A stretch of 64,000 nucleotides of DNA from Galbula dea (taxonomy: Eukaryota; Chordata; Aves; Piciformes; Galbulidae). Below are positions 42,701 through 54,560 of this stretch, piece by piece (the first letter of the stretch is position 1; each line of letters begins with the position of its first letter). The stretch covers positions 372,001 through 436,000 of the forward strand of contig VWZX01000292.1 in assembly GCA_013399015.1 (NCBI GenBank). Reading direction: 5' to 3'. The translations under genes and the position numbers were made by a program. A model generated the notes under the pieces. The model saw only the letters and a list, made by a program, of their open reading frames with translations. It was not told the DNA's origin and did no database searches.

Positions 42701-45700
42701 CTTCACCTCCTCTCATCAGTCTCCAATGGTTAATGACACATTTTTCTGGGGTTTTATGTGCATGCAATTCCCCACACAACCTCTCCTGGGCAAGCAGAAC
42801 ACAGAGACACAGCAGTGAACACAGTCCATGATCTGTCTGCACAGTCTTGACATCTGTAAATGCCTGAGGCATGTGTACACGTGGGCCAAACATGCTCTGT
42901 TCTAGAGCCAAACACATCCTTGCTTCTCAGAGCCCCCAAGCACCAGTGTGACACCAGGTTTCACGGTATGGATTCCAGCATCTTTGGATGCATGGACAAC
43001 AAATGGGAATGCCAGTGGTTACCAAACGTGAACTGTAAGTAACTAGCAGGTAATTATGGAAGGATGTGTCTGTATGGCTCAGCTCCAACATCAACAGAGG
43101 GAAGAGCTCTGCTTATTGAGTCATTGGCAGCATTTCCTTCCAGCCCTTGGGTTTTCCTGACAGGTCTCCCCTATGAGTTACTGCCCAGACCCACAGCGGC
43201 TGAGCTCATAAAAGCTACTGACCTCATATCCCCAGGGAAGTGGGCTCCAGTCCTCCACAGGCAGGAGAAGTTTCCTGGCCATGGCCATGTTCCCAGGACA
43301 CACTGCCTCATCAGCCTCTTTATTACAGCAACTGAGCTGGACACTAACAACATCCCAGTCCCAGCCATACTGTAGAAGCTTCAGAGACACCATGCCATAA
43401 CCCAATGCTGAAGTCACAGAAGAGTTTTACAGTGCTCCATCCCCTTTGGTTATCCATGAGTACCAAACCATTTATAGCCTGAGTGCTCCATGTAGGAATT
43501 AAGTCAGCACCTCCTCTACAGGACAAAAGTTTGGCTGAGAGATTGTTAAATGAGAGGAAGACACTCCTTAATCAGAGACCAGATACCGAGCTCAGAAGTA
43601 AGCCAGATCTTAGCATTATCACAAGGTGAATGAATACACAGTTGGGCATTTTCTACTGTGCCTCCTCAGCAGGTAAAACTACCCAAATTCTTCCACAGTA
43701 ATTTCATTCCTTCTATTTGCTAATGAAAGAGATGTCTCATTCACTTTCCTGTTTGTCCTATTCCTCCCTTCTATTTCCATTTTTAATTCTTTTTCTACTC
43801 CTTCCCTAGTCCCAGGCTCTGAAGCCATTTCCGAAGACCAGATAAGAGGAAACTGAGAAGTTCAGCTTCAAAACTGCATCTGTCTCTGAAACAATAAATG
43901 TTTTGAGTGATCAGCATTTCTAGGCAGTGAAACAAATGAGTATTTCCATTCCCAGGGGAAGTGGGAAGCAAGCAAACTCCACTCCTCTATTCCACAGCGT
44001 ACAGGAAATCCGAGTGATTGATGGCAGCAGAGGAGGGAAATGCACATTCAGCTTATATTTCCAATGTAAATGACTTGCCACCTCACCCCTCTGCTTCCTG
44101 TTCCTTCACACACCCCCCCACACTCCAGCTGATATCTCTAATATGTATGAACTGGGGAGGAAGAAAGGAAAAAGGACAACCCTTGTTAGTCAGCCTGCTT
44201 CCCCCTACCCCAATTTAAATGAGGAAAGATAACATGCAAAAGCAAAGGTCAAAAAGCTGTTTAGGACTGAGCTCTTCTTGCCCACAGACCCGGCGTGGTG
44301 ACACAGGGATGGACTAAGGGCTACTGCAGTGCTGCTCGCTCCCAGACCCCACTAAAGGACAGTCATCTGTGTCAGGTGCAGAAGGCTGGTCCCTGCTCTT
44401 ACAGGATTTCTCCTTGTATTACAAAGGTCAAAGCCATAAGCAAAGAGGCTTTTTAAAATGCTGCACACTGTTTGAGGGTGCAGAGGGACGCTGAGATTGC
44501 CAAGGCAAGAGGACAAATCCAGAGGAACAGAGCGAACACACGCTTGCAGGAGGCATATCCCAGTTCTTTCCCAGGGAGCTCAGTGAGAGGTGCTTGTTTT
44601 TACAAAGCAGGCTCTGAGATCTTAAAGAACCAATGTTGTCTTGGTGCCCTAAATCAATGAGTATGTGACCTGCTCGTTCCCACTCTGTCCCTTGACCTTT
44701 TCCCATAGCATTCTCCAAAAGCATCACATGAAAAATAGCCCTTCTCAGCTCTCCAGAGGCTTTGAGACAGCATCAAAGCTCTTTGCTTATAAACAATTCC
44801 AGCTAGGCCAAAATGCCATTCCAGCATGAGGGGTCCCAGGATTTGTAAGCCTGTCACAAGGAACTGGAGGGAGAGGGGGCAGGGAAGAGGTAGCATGTGT
44901 TGCCAAGGGAAGCAGGAAGCAAGGGCCAGGCAGCTGCTGAGCGAGCTGAGCTCCATGAAAACCCCATAGGTTGAGCTAGGGTTTACCTACACACCTCAGA
45001 GGCTACACAGGATATCTTTTTGCCTCCTTCCTTATTGCAGAGAGCTTGCAAGTTCTCTGAGCATGGAAGTCATTTTCTGCATTGATCCTTCAGCCTAATC
45101 CTCCCACTCCTTCCCCTCTTTTCTCACCTTGCACATCTACTAGCTCTTCAGCATCCACCCTGGAGGTGAATTTACAGTCCAGGTGGAGACAGGTAACTCA
45201 GACTGCAGAGGGACAGTCCTTGAGTATCAGGGCTAGTTATTTGTTGACTCATCATGATCTGAAGGCAAAGTAGCAGTCGGCCAACGAATACCCAGAGGAA
45301 TCTCTGGCAGCTCCCTCTGGTGTCTCACACCACCCCGGCACACTCCTGCTTTTTGCTAAAAGGCTGAGATATCTTCAGCTGTTCCCAGTTTTTGTGTTTC
45401 CTCGTATCTGCAGACCTACATTCCCTTGGCAATAGCTGCACACACTCCTTGAACACATTCTAAAAAGTAAATGCTGCAGAAGGCACTCCATAACCGAGAG
45501 AGACTTTCCCTCAACCATCATTTTATTCCTCTGACTTCAATCCATTCTTCATTTCTTCCACATCTGTTCCTTTGCCCTCCTGGCTGTGTTCTCCTCTTCC
45601 TGCTGCAGGCTACAGGCAAAGCCTTCAGTTGGGCAATCCTTAGCAAAGGCTGTTCAAGGGCTAATTACAGTTCAAGGACCACACTTAACTGTTTCAGTGT

Positions 45701-45769
45701 ACCACTGTTACCATTAAAAGAGAGAGAATAAAAGAGAGAAGCCACCTGTAACCATCTCCTCAATTCACT
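39791..45769. other. Long noncoding stretch, nothing supportable
   Basis: Only short chance frames (longest 103 codons, 43064-43375, +). An A-rich run lies at 42374-42393, a T/A patch at about 40358-40380 and a C-run at 44112-44119. No transposon, RNA gene or exon recognised over nearly 6 kb. Confidence 0.55.
42374..42393. repeat. A-rich run
   Basis: Twelve A, one G, six A. Simple low-complexity sequence without an adjacent retroposon body. Confidence 0.85.
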
Positions 45770-46100
45770 GGCATGCCACCACCTCCCCTCGCTTGTGCCT
45801 GCAGGTTGGAGGCATCCCTAAGCCTGCTCTGACACTGCTCCAGTCATCCCAGAGCGTACTGACCCTCCCCAAGCCCTTCACAGTTCCCTGTTCCCAAAGC
45901 CATGCTGTGTCCCTCCTTTCCTTGCCTTCGAGGCATTATCCTACCCTTGGACATTGCTTGCCTCCTGCCATCCCCACTCTCTGCCCATCTCCTTCCACCA
46001 TGCTCCTTCTCTCTCCTTTTCCCAGCTTTGTCACATCACACTGCCTCTCCAGCCACATGCCACCCTCTCTCCAGCTCCGCCGCCACTGCTCTTGTCTCGG
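45770..46100. repeat. C-rich, pyrimidine-biased tract (strand-asymmetric)
   Basis: Over about 330 bp the + strand is dominated by C and T (CCACCTCCCCTCGC, TGACCCTCCCCAAGCCC, TCCCTCCTTTCCTTGCC, CTTCTCTCTCCTTTTCCC, CTCTCTCCAGCTCCGCCGCC). Two overlapping Pro/Ser/Leu-rich frames (136 and 134 codons) arise from it and have no domain, so they are by-products of composition. It precedes a candidate regulatory block. CpGs concentrate at its right end. Confidence 0.6.
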
Positions 46101-46179
46101 TCACGTACTCCACGTTACAGCCCAGCAGCCAAGGGAAATCATTTTTATGCCTGAATATGTGGAATGGTGCAGGTTGCAG

Positions 46180-46400
46180 TCAGGCAGGTTTGTGTTTGGT
46201 TAGCTCTTACGTGCTAATAGGGACGTTGCACTCTTGCAGGGCAATAATTTCAGTCCCAACAAGGGAACCGGATAATTACAGAGAAAAGCAGCAGGCACTT
46301 CAATAACTCCTACTCTGTGTCAGGTCTTTTAAATGTCATTGAAAAGAAATGGTGGGATAATGAAGGCCTTAACTCACTTTCAAAGCACCTGACAGGACAG
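46180..46400. promoter_or_regulatory. Candidate conserved noncoding regulatory element
   Basis: CTCTTACGTGCTAATAGGGA, GCAATAATTTCAG, AACCGGATAATTACAGAG, TTCAATAACTCC and GGGATAATGAAGGCC combine TAAT/TAATTA cores with retained CpGs (TACGTG, GACGTTG, ACCGGA). Enhancer-like composition; inference only. Confidence 0.32.
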
Positions 46401-48849
46401 CCAAGAGGGAGCAACAAGGTTAGGAGCACTACATCATCCTTCCTGGTGCCTGAGGAGTAACCCTAGAGGTTGTGAGATCCGGGACAGGCCTGTATGATCA
46501 TAGGATGGATAAAATAGAAACATAGGCACACTAATTCTTTTGCTGTAGATGCCTCCAACTTCAGAGCAAACCTCCTGACTTTACCTCAGTTCATCTTGTT
46601 CATTTTGTGTTTTACATGTGGCTCTTCTTCACCATTTTCCCTTTTATACAGCATCAGAAAAGCATTAACTCACGACTTTGTTCCATTCCACTGACATAAC
46701 TGCTTAAACATCCTTCCTGATGTTTTGACATATATCACCTGGACAGACATTCAGAAATGCAGACCAAGGAAGCTGGAGGACATTTAAAAAAATGAGGAAA
46801 TATGTGGACAACTCTTCTGTTATTTTAACAATATGAAGACTCAACACTTCTGTTACTCTGCCAGCAAATGCAGGGAAATATGTGCTTACACTGCACAAAC
46901 ATAAAACTGAGCACACTGATTTTTAGACATAAAATGCACTTTTACTACACACTGTGCACACATGCTGTAACTCCCACCTTCACAAGCACATTTACAGGAC
47001 ATAAGGCACAGGTTATTTGCAGTGCAAAGCACCTCTTGTTTCTGTAGACAATAAGAGCATGTGTCCTGATGGAATACAAGTACATTGACAGCACAAACAA
47101 AACATTCATTCCTTCTAGGTAGCAAAGGTTTAGGTCTACCAAATCATGAGCTGCACCTGCATAACCACTAAGAATTAACTGGACATTATCAAATGTACAA
47201 TTGCTGTGAAAGGAAATAACATAACTGGTGCACTCAAAAATCACCCTTAACTGTTCAGGCCAGGAAAGAGGACAACAGAAGAATCCCATGAAATGACACA
47301 CACATCTACACTCTATGTGTACACAATGCACACTGGTGAAAGCACAGCACCATAAACAAACAGTGTTCCCTAAAGACCTCTCCACACACTAATGTTGTAC
47401 TTAAATGAACACAGGCAGATCCCCTTCACCCTATGTTCACCGGCACAAATCTATATCAGAACAAAAACCCATTGCACAGGAGGAGTTCAAAACACACACT
47501 TGAGAGATGAGAAACATGACAAATAGCCAAATATGCAACTCATGCCTAAGAGTCTTCTATATGCTCCATGGAAAAAACTTCACATCTTAAATGAAGGCTG
47601 CACTTAACAGGCCTAATGAACTGGGGTTGTGTTTTACCCTGGAGTTCAGAGCATGCCACAGCACACACAACAATGGGTCTGAGGTCACAGCTAGCCCCAC
47701 ACAGGTTCAATACCTATAGCTCATACATAATGTGTAGAATTTAATCTTCTCCCAGAGTGAGCACTTGCATTGCTGGATGCAACTCCCCAGAGCTAGGCTG
47801 TTAACTATATAAGCTACTGTGTCAGGACTGCCACGCTGCTGCACCAGCCTAGAGAGAGCATTTGAAGATTCATTTGCAATTCTCCCATTCTTTCCCCCTG
47901 ACTGGTGGATCCAGGATTGGAGCATATGGGGAGGTAAGCTCCTGCAGCCTTCGCACAGGTATCTTCTTCACCTCTGGTCTCTCCCACCTTACTACCTATA
48001 TAACCACAGCATAGGGCAACAGTCACAAGTTCTACCATAGCCTGAGTCACAATCTGAGCAATGAAGCCATTGCAGGAGGTGGAGGATAAAAGCATTTTAT
48101 TCCCCTATATTGCCCAGATAAGACCTCTGATAATTTTACAGTCAGATGATCAAGTCTCTAAACAGAAACAAATGCACCTAATCAAATGCATCAGTGGGCA
48201 ATGCCAGACCAGGCAGCCAGGCATGACTCCAGCATTAATCAAAAGCACGAGGCAGAATACACTGCTGTGTGCCTGGGCCCCTGGAGACAGTCTTCCACTA
48301 CAGAAAGATTTGCTTTCAATTTTGCAAGGAAGCACCTTACTCATGTCACTGCTATTCCAGTTTCTGTTCACTACAGGCTAAATGGGAAATCCTAGTGATC
48401 CACTGAGGACCAGATTCTGGCCTGCAGCTGGAGCACTAAACACAGCTTCAGCTACAAGCACAAAAAGACATCCTATGGCAGGTGATTCATTTTATCTGTT
48501 GCAGACTGTTTAAAAGTGCCTGATCTAAACTCATCATAAAGGCTTAGAAACAGCCAGGTACATCCATGGCATGTTTGCTTCTGCTTCCAGAAAAGAACAT
48601 TTCTTTCTGCTGTGAAATCTAGACTCGTTTAGATACAGCTGTCCAAGCTCAGGGACACAAAACACCATCCACATCTCTCCCTTGGTCCCTCACCAGGGAA
48701 ATCAGAATCAACACCTTTCCCTTAGCTCTGCCAAAAGCTACAATCTCCTTAGGACAGGCTCTATAAACACCATAAGCTTGCGTGGTACTGCACATGGAGA
48801 AGGATCTCATCCTGCTACCACAGCCCAGTCTAATGGCTGAGTGACCAGT
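46401..48849. other. Noncoding stretch with a TG/CA-rich patch
   Basis: About 46880-47350 is CA-rich on the + strand and yields Cys/Val/His-rich frames on the - strand (79 and 146 codons) through many TGT/TGC codons. There is no signal peptide or ordered cysteine framework, so these are composition artefacts. Nothing else recognised. Confidence 0.5.
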
Positions 48850-49626
48850 ATCATAGAATCATAGAATAGTTCAGGTTGTAAGGGACCTTAAAGATCATCT
48901 AGTTCCAACTCCCCTGCCATGGGCAGGGATGCCACATGCACTAGACCAGGTCGCCCAGGGCCACATCCAGCCTGGCCTTAAACACTGCCAGGGATGGGGC
49001 AGCCACTGCCTCTCTGGGCAACCTGTTCCAGTGCCTCACCACCCTCTGGGTAAAGAACCCCCTTCTAATCTCCAGCCTAAATTTCCCCTCCTTCGGCTTG
49101 TATCCATTCCCCTGTGTCCTATTGCAATCTGACCAGGTGAAAAGTCTCTCTCCTTCTGCCCTATAATCTCCTTTCAGGTACTGAAAGGCTGCTATAAGGT
49201 CCTCCCAAAAGTCTTCTCTTCTCCAGGCTGAACAACCCCAACTCCCTCAGCCTATCCTCGTAGGGGAGGTGCTCCAGTCCTTTGATCATCTTTGGGGCCC
49301 TCCTCTGGACCTGCTCTAACAGGTCCACATCCTTTCTATGCTGAAGACCCCAGAACTGGATGCACTGCTCCAGGTGGGGCCTCACGAGGGCAGAGTAGAG
49401 AGGCAGAATCACCTCCCTAGACCTGCTGGTCATGCCTCTCCTGATGCAGCCCAGGACATGGTTAGCCTACTGGGCTGTGAGTATGCATTGCCAGCTCATG
49501 CCCAGCTTCTCATCTATCATGACCCCCAAGTCCTTCTCTGCACAGCTGCTCTCAACAAGTTCCTCTCCCAGTCTATACTCGTATCTTGGGTTGCCCCTAC
49601 CCAGAGGCAGGACCTTACACTTAGGC
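48850..49626 (-). mobile_element. CR1 LINE, ~780 bp, 5'-truncated (- strand)
   Basis: On the + strand it begins with the reversed 3' terminus ATCATAGAATCATAGAATAG, then AAGGGACCTTAAAGATCATC and CCCTGCCATGGGCAGGGATG. It runs through the reversed RT C-terminus up to about GGCAGGACCTTACACTTAGG. This is the second most complete CR1 here, with good agreement to the family. The 5' limit (around 49626) is where similarity fades. A T14 run (49709-49722) lies about 80 bp beyond and does not belong to it. Confidence 0.98.
49161..49626 (-). pseudogene. CR1 ORF2 (reverse transcriptase) C-terminal remnant
   Basis: Reading leftwards, the translation includes ERNLL-equivalent sequence in a disturbed frame, then ANHVLGCIRRG, MTSRSREVILPLYSALVRPH, VDLLEQVQRRAPKMIKGLEH and LRELGLFSLEKRRL. 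These are signature segments of CR1 ORF2p. An in-frame TAG occurs just before ANHVLG (a Lys-type codon in relatives). A one-base insertion after the EKRRLLG segment shifts the frame before the expected LIAAFQYLKG. The RT catalytic core and endonuclease are absent. Non-functional. Confidence 0.93.
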
Positions 49627-49708
49627 AGCACTTGGCTTCTGCCTCATCCCCTCCCAAGAGCCTCTGATCAAGCAAAGCTTGTGGAAAGCCAGAGAAACAA
49701 GAAGCATC

Positions 49709-49722
49709 TTTTTTTTTTTTTT
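49709..49722. repeat. Poly-T run (14)
   Basis: Uninterrupted T run between the CR1 copy and the regulatory candidate. Possibly a reversed poly-A remnant, but no retroposon body is seen next to it. Confidence 0.85.
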
Positions 49723-49839
49723 GCCCAGGTTTTATACACGGTGAATAGAGTTAACCAAAAGGAAAACAAAACATATCAGGAGAGACTAATGAATAAAAAT
49801 AACAGACTCTCTGCTTTTCTCCTTGTAATTTCCCCACCC

Positions 49840-50290
49840 TAGACAGCTGTAATGTGGAAAGTATTGAAATTTAAATCACACCTCAGCCTAACCTCAGCTG
49901 ACAGGCTGCCGATGCAATAATCTCAGCCTGGCTATCTTCTCTGGGAAGAACGACAAAGCAACTAAAGGAAAGTGATAAATTTTCAATTTTATTTTAAAAT
50001 ATACCAGATGGGAGATTTTATTGGAGTCATAAATATGTCAAAAGCAATGTTGGCGTGTGATTGGAGATTGCACCCACCAAGGGAGCTTCTCTCCCTCTTT
50101 AGAAGTGCCATCAGATTCTTAATAAGAGGCTCCAGTTAGACTGTAGCAAAAGAGTGTGCACATTAAACCAATTGGATGTCTATTCGCCAGACAATCTTCT
50201 CTTCTCTGCCCCTCTCCCCCCACATTCCAAAATGCAGGAGAAATTAGGGTGATGAGGTCAGGCCTACGTGTCACCAGTTTGGGTTCTCAT
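49840..50290. promoter_or_regulatory. Strong candidate conserved noncoding regulatory element
   Basis: This block shows many words typical of deeply conserved enhancers: TTGAAATTTAAATCACACC, GGCTGCCGATGCAATAATCT, GTGATAAATTTTCAATTTTA, GGAGTCATAAATATGTCAAA, GTTGGCGTGTGATTGGAGAT (CCAAT-type), TTAAACCAATTGGATG and CTATTCGCCAGACAATC. AT-rich cores and isolated CpGs (GCCGAT, GGCGTG, ATTCGCC) alternate over 450 bp, and no repeat family is present. Function is inferred. It abuts the CR1 at 48850-49626 without being interrupted by it. Confidence 0.4.
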
Positions 50291-52849
50291 TTAGTTGTTG
50301 GGAAATGGTTCAAGTGTGTTTGATTTCTTACCAGTATTGGAAAAACTAAATTTCATGTCAGTCAATTAAGCTTCCTTTGATTTCCTAAAATCCCAGCCAG
50401 GAGATGTCAACGAAGTTCAGCCTCAGACTTAAACTAAATCAAATTCAAGCCCTTAATCCTAGCCATGGGTCAACTTCAGATTCCAGAAATAGTGCTTGGC
50501 CTCAGTCCCAAAATTTCATGTGAGCTCAAACCAGTTCTAACTCCCACCAGCCATTTCCAGAAACACGAGTTGCCTTCTGTAGGCTCTGCACCTCTCTTCT
50601 TTTTACCACTGGTGCCATGACAGATCACAGTAGTCTGACAGGAAGAAGTCTGATATTTATGCCTTTTCAACATCTCAAAGGTTTTCAGACTGGCTCTACC
50701 AGCTATGTCTTTGAGCATGTTTCCAGTCTTCCAGTCTACTTAGGAAATCCTCATATTCTCATCCTATTAAATTCAAACCAATCACCTTTACTACCATTGA
50801 TTCCTGTCACCACACAGCCTGGCTCATTGAACCTTCCACACTGAAAACTCAATGCAGGGCAAGTTAAAAAATAATAATCTGTTATTTTAGAGTTTTTCAT
50901 GTAAATGTTTTGCAGATTTAACCATTTAGCCATGAAACCATAAAAAGTGCTGTGGACTTAAGAAGAGATCTGATACATAAGATATTACAGAATGATATTC
51001 TGCAGCTCTAGCCAATCAAACACAGCAACAGCACAGCAGAGGGGAAGGCAAGCAAGAGGCACAAGCAAAATGTGACTGCATATGTTAGAGGCCTATGGTC
51101 TTTTTAGACTTGACTTGCTCCTTAAAGTCAAAGGAGTGCAGGATGCTATTTCAGCAGTCTCTCTAGCAGATTGATCATTTGCTGCAGAAGGCTCTTAAAA
51201 AACTTTCTGGCACAAAACACCATTTATCACAAAATATCATCCTCCTACCCACAGCCTCCAGTCCTGGACATACCATTCATTGGTCATGAAGCAGCAGCAG
51301 ATGCATCAAGACAAGTCAAAGCTTTTAGCAGCTTTTTAATCTGAAGGAACAGACTGAAATAGAAGAATCACACCCATCAGTCTTAAGCTTAAAATATTTT
51401 GACTTAATGTACTGCACAGTGAAGCTGGCATTCCTTTGGCTTCTGCAGTGTTTTCAATGGGGACTTGCACAATTCATCATTGATTGGCACAAGGTCAAGG
51501 GAATCTGGCAAAGCACAAAAAAGCTGGGAAAGAATTCAGCTCCAAATAAAATGCATGTGACAAAACAGAAACTCATGCTGTGGATATGAAAGAGGATGGC
51601 CTGGCTCTAATCTTCCACCCTCAGGAGCACTCACTGAGAAAGAAGTGGCCAGTTCCAAGCACTCTTGAAACAGTAATTTCCTAAAACTCTAGCAAGCCTC
51701 AGCATATGCCTGTACAACATCCCTCTGCAAGTGTTACTGCACTACCACAATGGGCAGTGATAACTGGAATAATGAAAGCAATGTATGCATCAGGAATATC
51801 TGTGGCATAATCACAGAGCTTACTCAAAGTACCTAATCAAATTGGTGGGCAACAAACACAGACATAGAAGCAGATACTCCTAGATTAAGGAGCAAATTAT
51901 GATCAGAGCAGGTATAATTGCCTTGGAAACTCCCCACATTTTGAGTCAGGCCAAGGACTGACTCCTAACACGTTCAGGCAGCTATGTATTTCTCCTGAGG
52001 AAAGAGAAGCAGCCTGAAAATGCAGGAATCCATGAGCACTGCATCTTTGATCCCAGGAGAAACTGACCTCTGGCAGCTTGATAAGCTTCAGGTATACACT
52101 AAGGTGTCCTTAGAGCATGCTCCAGTTAATATGCTACACCAATAAAATCTATTTAATCATTTGAATGAATCTTACCATTTAATAAATCACTTAATGGCAT
52201 GAACTCATCAGGTACTGACTAGCTAACCTACCTGGCAAACAACTGATATCCATGCAAGTAAGAGCATTACTTCTCCAGGTTCCTCAGTTCCCAATCCCTC
52301 CAGTGCTAGGTAAACCTTCTGTCTTACTAGAAAGTTGTCCCATCCTATCATTGCAGCACATGCTAACTACAAAGGTCTCAGAAGCCTATACTACACTCGT
52401 ATTTGGCAGCCATATGCCACCAGCCCACAGAGAAGACCCTACTATAATCTCAAGAGCATATAGTGCTGCCATCCAACATTAGTTTCCCATTCAGCACAGG
52501 ATGACTCCTTTCCAGCACATCACTGAAGACCCCAGTGCTGTTAGATGTCATGCACACTCACTTGTGCTCTTGCTTATGTGTCTGATTGCCTTCAGGAAAA
52601 ATCCAATTGATTCAGATGTAGAGCTGGAGGCCTGAACACACATCCACCTTTTCATGAATTAGCAGCACCAGGAACAAGCCACAGGGGTGGGGAACCAGTG
52701 GTCTGCAACTACACCAGCTCCTGTAGTCCTGCTATGACCCCTCCTCTTTGTCTCCTTGACCCTGTCTTCCCATCCTAGCACCAAGCCAGGACCTGGACAC
52801 GTGGGCAGTCACAGGCTTCCCCCTGATGCAGCAGCATCCTTTCCCTTAT
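50291..52849. other. Noncoding stretch, nothing supportable
   Basis: Only short frames (up to 80 codons) without domains. No repeat family recognised. Confidence 0.55.
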
Positions 52850-53210
52850 ACAGCAAATTAAAATGACTTTATCATAGTGATAACACCATCATCTGCAGTG
52901 TTTATGGGTTAATAAATTGCGTCCATGAATGAATATGTGCTGATTCATTAACCAAGCTACAAGTGAGAGCTGTTCATCTCTTCTGCAATCCCCTGAAAAC
53001 CAGTGTCCCTTCTCTGCCAGGGAATTCATTTTCATTTCCCTGGCTTTGGAGAGGGGAGGGGGAGGGGGAAGGAGGGAATGATTTCCTCTTGCTCGCTTCC
53101 CGCATTAGTAAAGCCCTGGAGGTTATTTAAATGGTAACTTCAAAGGAGGTATATGATCGCTCTGTTTACTGCTGTAGGAGTCTCATTTTACACTCAGATT
53201 TAAAAGCCTC
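52850..53210. promoter_or_regulatory. Candidate conserved noncoding regulatory element
   Basis: AATTAAAATGACTTTATCAT, GGGTTAATAAATTGCGTCC, GCTGATTCATTAACCAAGC, CCCGCATTAGTAAAGCCC, GGTTATTTAAATGG, GATCGCTCTGTTTACTGC and TTTACACTCAGATTTAAAAG. Several TTAATAAA/ATTA cores, a FOX-like TGTTTAC and isolated CpGs flank a G-rich tract (53053-53076). Enhancer-like by composition; not proven. Confidence 0.35.
53053..53076 (+). other. G-quadruplex-forming motif
   Basis: GGGG-A-GGGGG-A-GGGGG followed by AAGGA and GGG gives four G-runs of three or more with loops of 1, 1 and 5 bases. It satisfies the standard G3+N1-7 rule. The very short first loops favour a stable quadruplex. Confidence 0.85.
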
Positions 53211-54440
53211 TCTGGCTCAGAGGCAAACATCATCACTTACAGGCTTTGGAGCTTCACAGATACAGACAGCTCAGGTGCAAGGAACCAGGAGGAAAGGGAG
53301 AGAAAGGATTTTTAAGGTTTTTTGAAACCACAGAATGTTGGATGAGAAGGATTTTCAAAGATATAACTTTTTTTGGCTCTGCAGGCAGTGATAGGGAATG
53401 GTTCTCCATGGATAAAGAGCCTAAACGCTCCAAGTGAGGAGTTAGAGGCTGTTTGGTCTTTAGGACAGCAAGGGAAAAGAATTATGAAGAGCTGTTCTGA
53501 AGCACAGTGACAGTTGCAGAGGGAAGAGAATCAGAGAGTCTGATATACTGAGCCTCCTGCACACTCACCCACCCCATGTCTTTTCACCAAGTCTTGAGGC
53601 TAGTATTAGCTGCAATTCATTCCTTCTATCAGCCTCTCCTCCCGGGGTTGGCTGTGGGTCAGGCAATGAGTTACCTTGTAAGGACTTGTTAAGTAGATTC
53701 ACTAGCACAAATGAAAGTTTAAAGCCAAAAGAAATGCTCCTGGCACTGAAGAGTGCAAGCTGCATTTGTGATGACTCTCTTCTCCTAAGCACTGACTTCT
53801 TAGTTTGACATTCCAGGTGGTTTGGAAGGGAGATGAAGTTTGGAGATGATGCCATTACCACCTGACTAGAGCAGGCCGTGCCACACCACTGCAGAACAGC
53901 TCCTTAACTACAGCCTGGGCCCCTTCCCCATGTCTTCACAGCTGCACCTAGCTCTTCTCCTGCATATCTGCTTGAGCAACTAAACACATGGAAGAAGCAG
54001 GCAAGATCAAAGAAATAGTCTCCCTGGAGAACCTGAGGGTAGGATCTGTAAATGCAAGTGCTTCTGCAACTGGGAATATGGGCTTTCCCCTAAAACCCAA
54101 GCTGGTCAAAGCTGAGGACTATGAATTTTCAACTCAATCTATGCATTTTTTTTCCCCCTGGGCATAACTAAAATGGAATCTTCTGACAGAAAGCTATTTT
54201 GACAAATTTTCTGACACATTCTCCCTAATACTGCCTACAGCAGGAAGCAGCAAGATTACATGGTAGAAATATCACCTTGTGGGAGAAATAAGCTCCAGGT
54301 AGTGCCAGCACTTACATATGGTTGACTATAACTGCTCCAAGCATATTTCAACTTCTGTCTCCATCAGACTGGCAAATTTTTGCATATATATTCATCTGAT
54401 GCAAAGAAAGTGGGATCTTGGAAGGGTTTTTTGTTGTTGG
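53211..54440. other. Noncoding stretch, nothing recognised
   Basis: No domain-bearing frame and no repeat family. Confidence 0.5.
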
Positions 54441-54560
54441 CTTTCCCCCCCCCCCTCCTCTGGAAAAAAAAATAAAGGTTGCTTTAATTAGAATCTACTG
54501 GCTAAAAGCCTTTTTTTTTGGAGCAATTGCATCAATTCTCTTCCATTAGCCACCATATGA
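54441..54560. repeat. Homopolymer cluster around an AT-rich motif patch
   Basis: A C11 run (54445-54455), an A9 run followed by TAAAGG (54466-54475 region), and a T9 run (about 54511-54519) lie within 80 bp. They flank GCTTTAATTAGAATC, a TAATTA homeodomain core. The homopolymers are directly visible. Any regulatory role is speculative. Confidence 0.7.

Noticed and set aside
45793..46306. Two overlapping Pro/Ser/Leu-rich frames (136 and 134 codons)
   Set aside because: They overlap in different frames and both reflect the C/T-rich composition of the tract.
46886..47385. Cysteine-rich frames on the - strand (79 and 146 codons)
   Set aside because: Cysteines come from a TG/CA-rich patch. No signal peptide, no regular cysteine spacing, and the two frames overlap.
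49709..49722. Poly-T as the tail of a reversed retroposon
   Set aside because: No SINE, processed gene or LINE body lies adjacent in the required orientation. CR1 does not end in poly-A.
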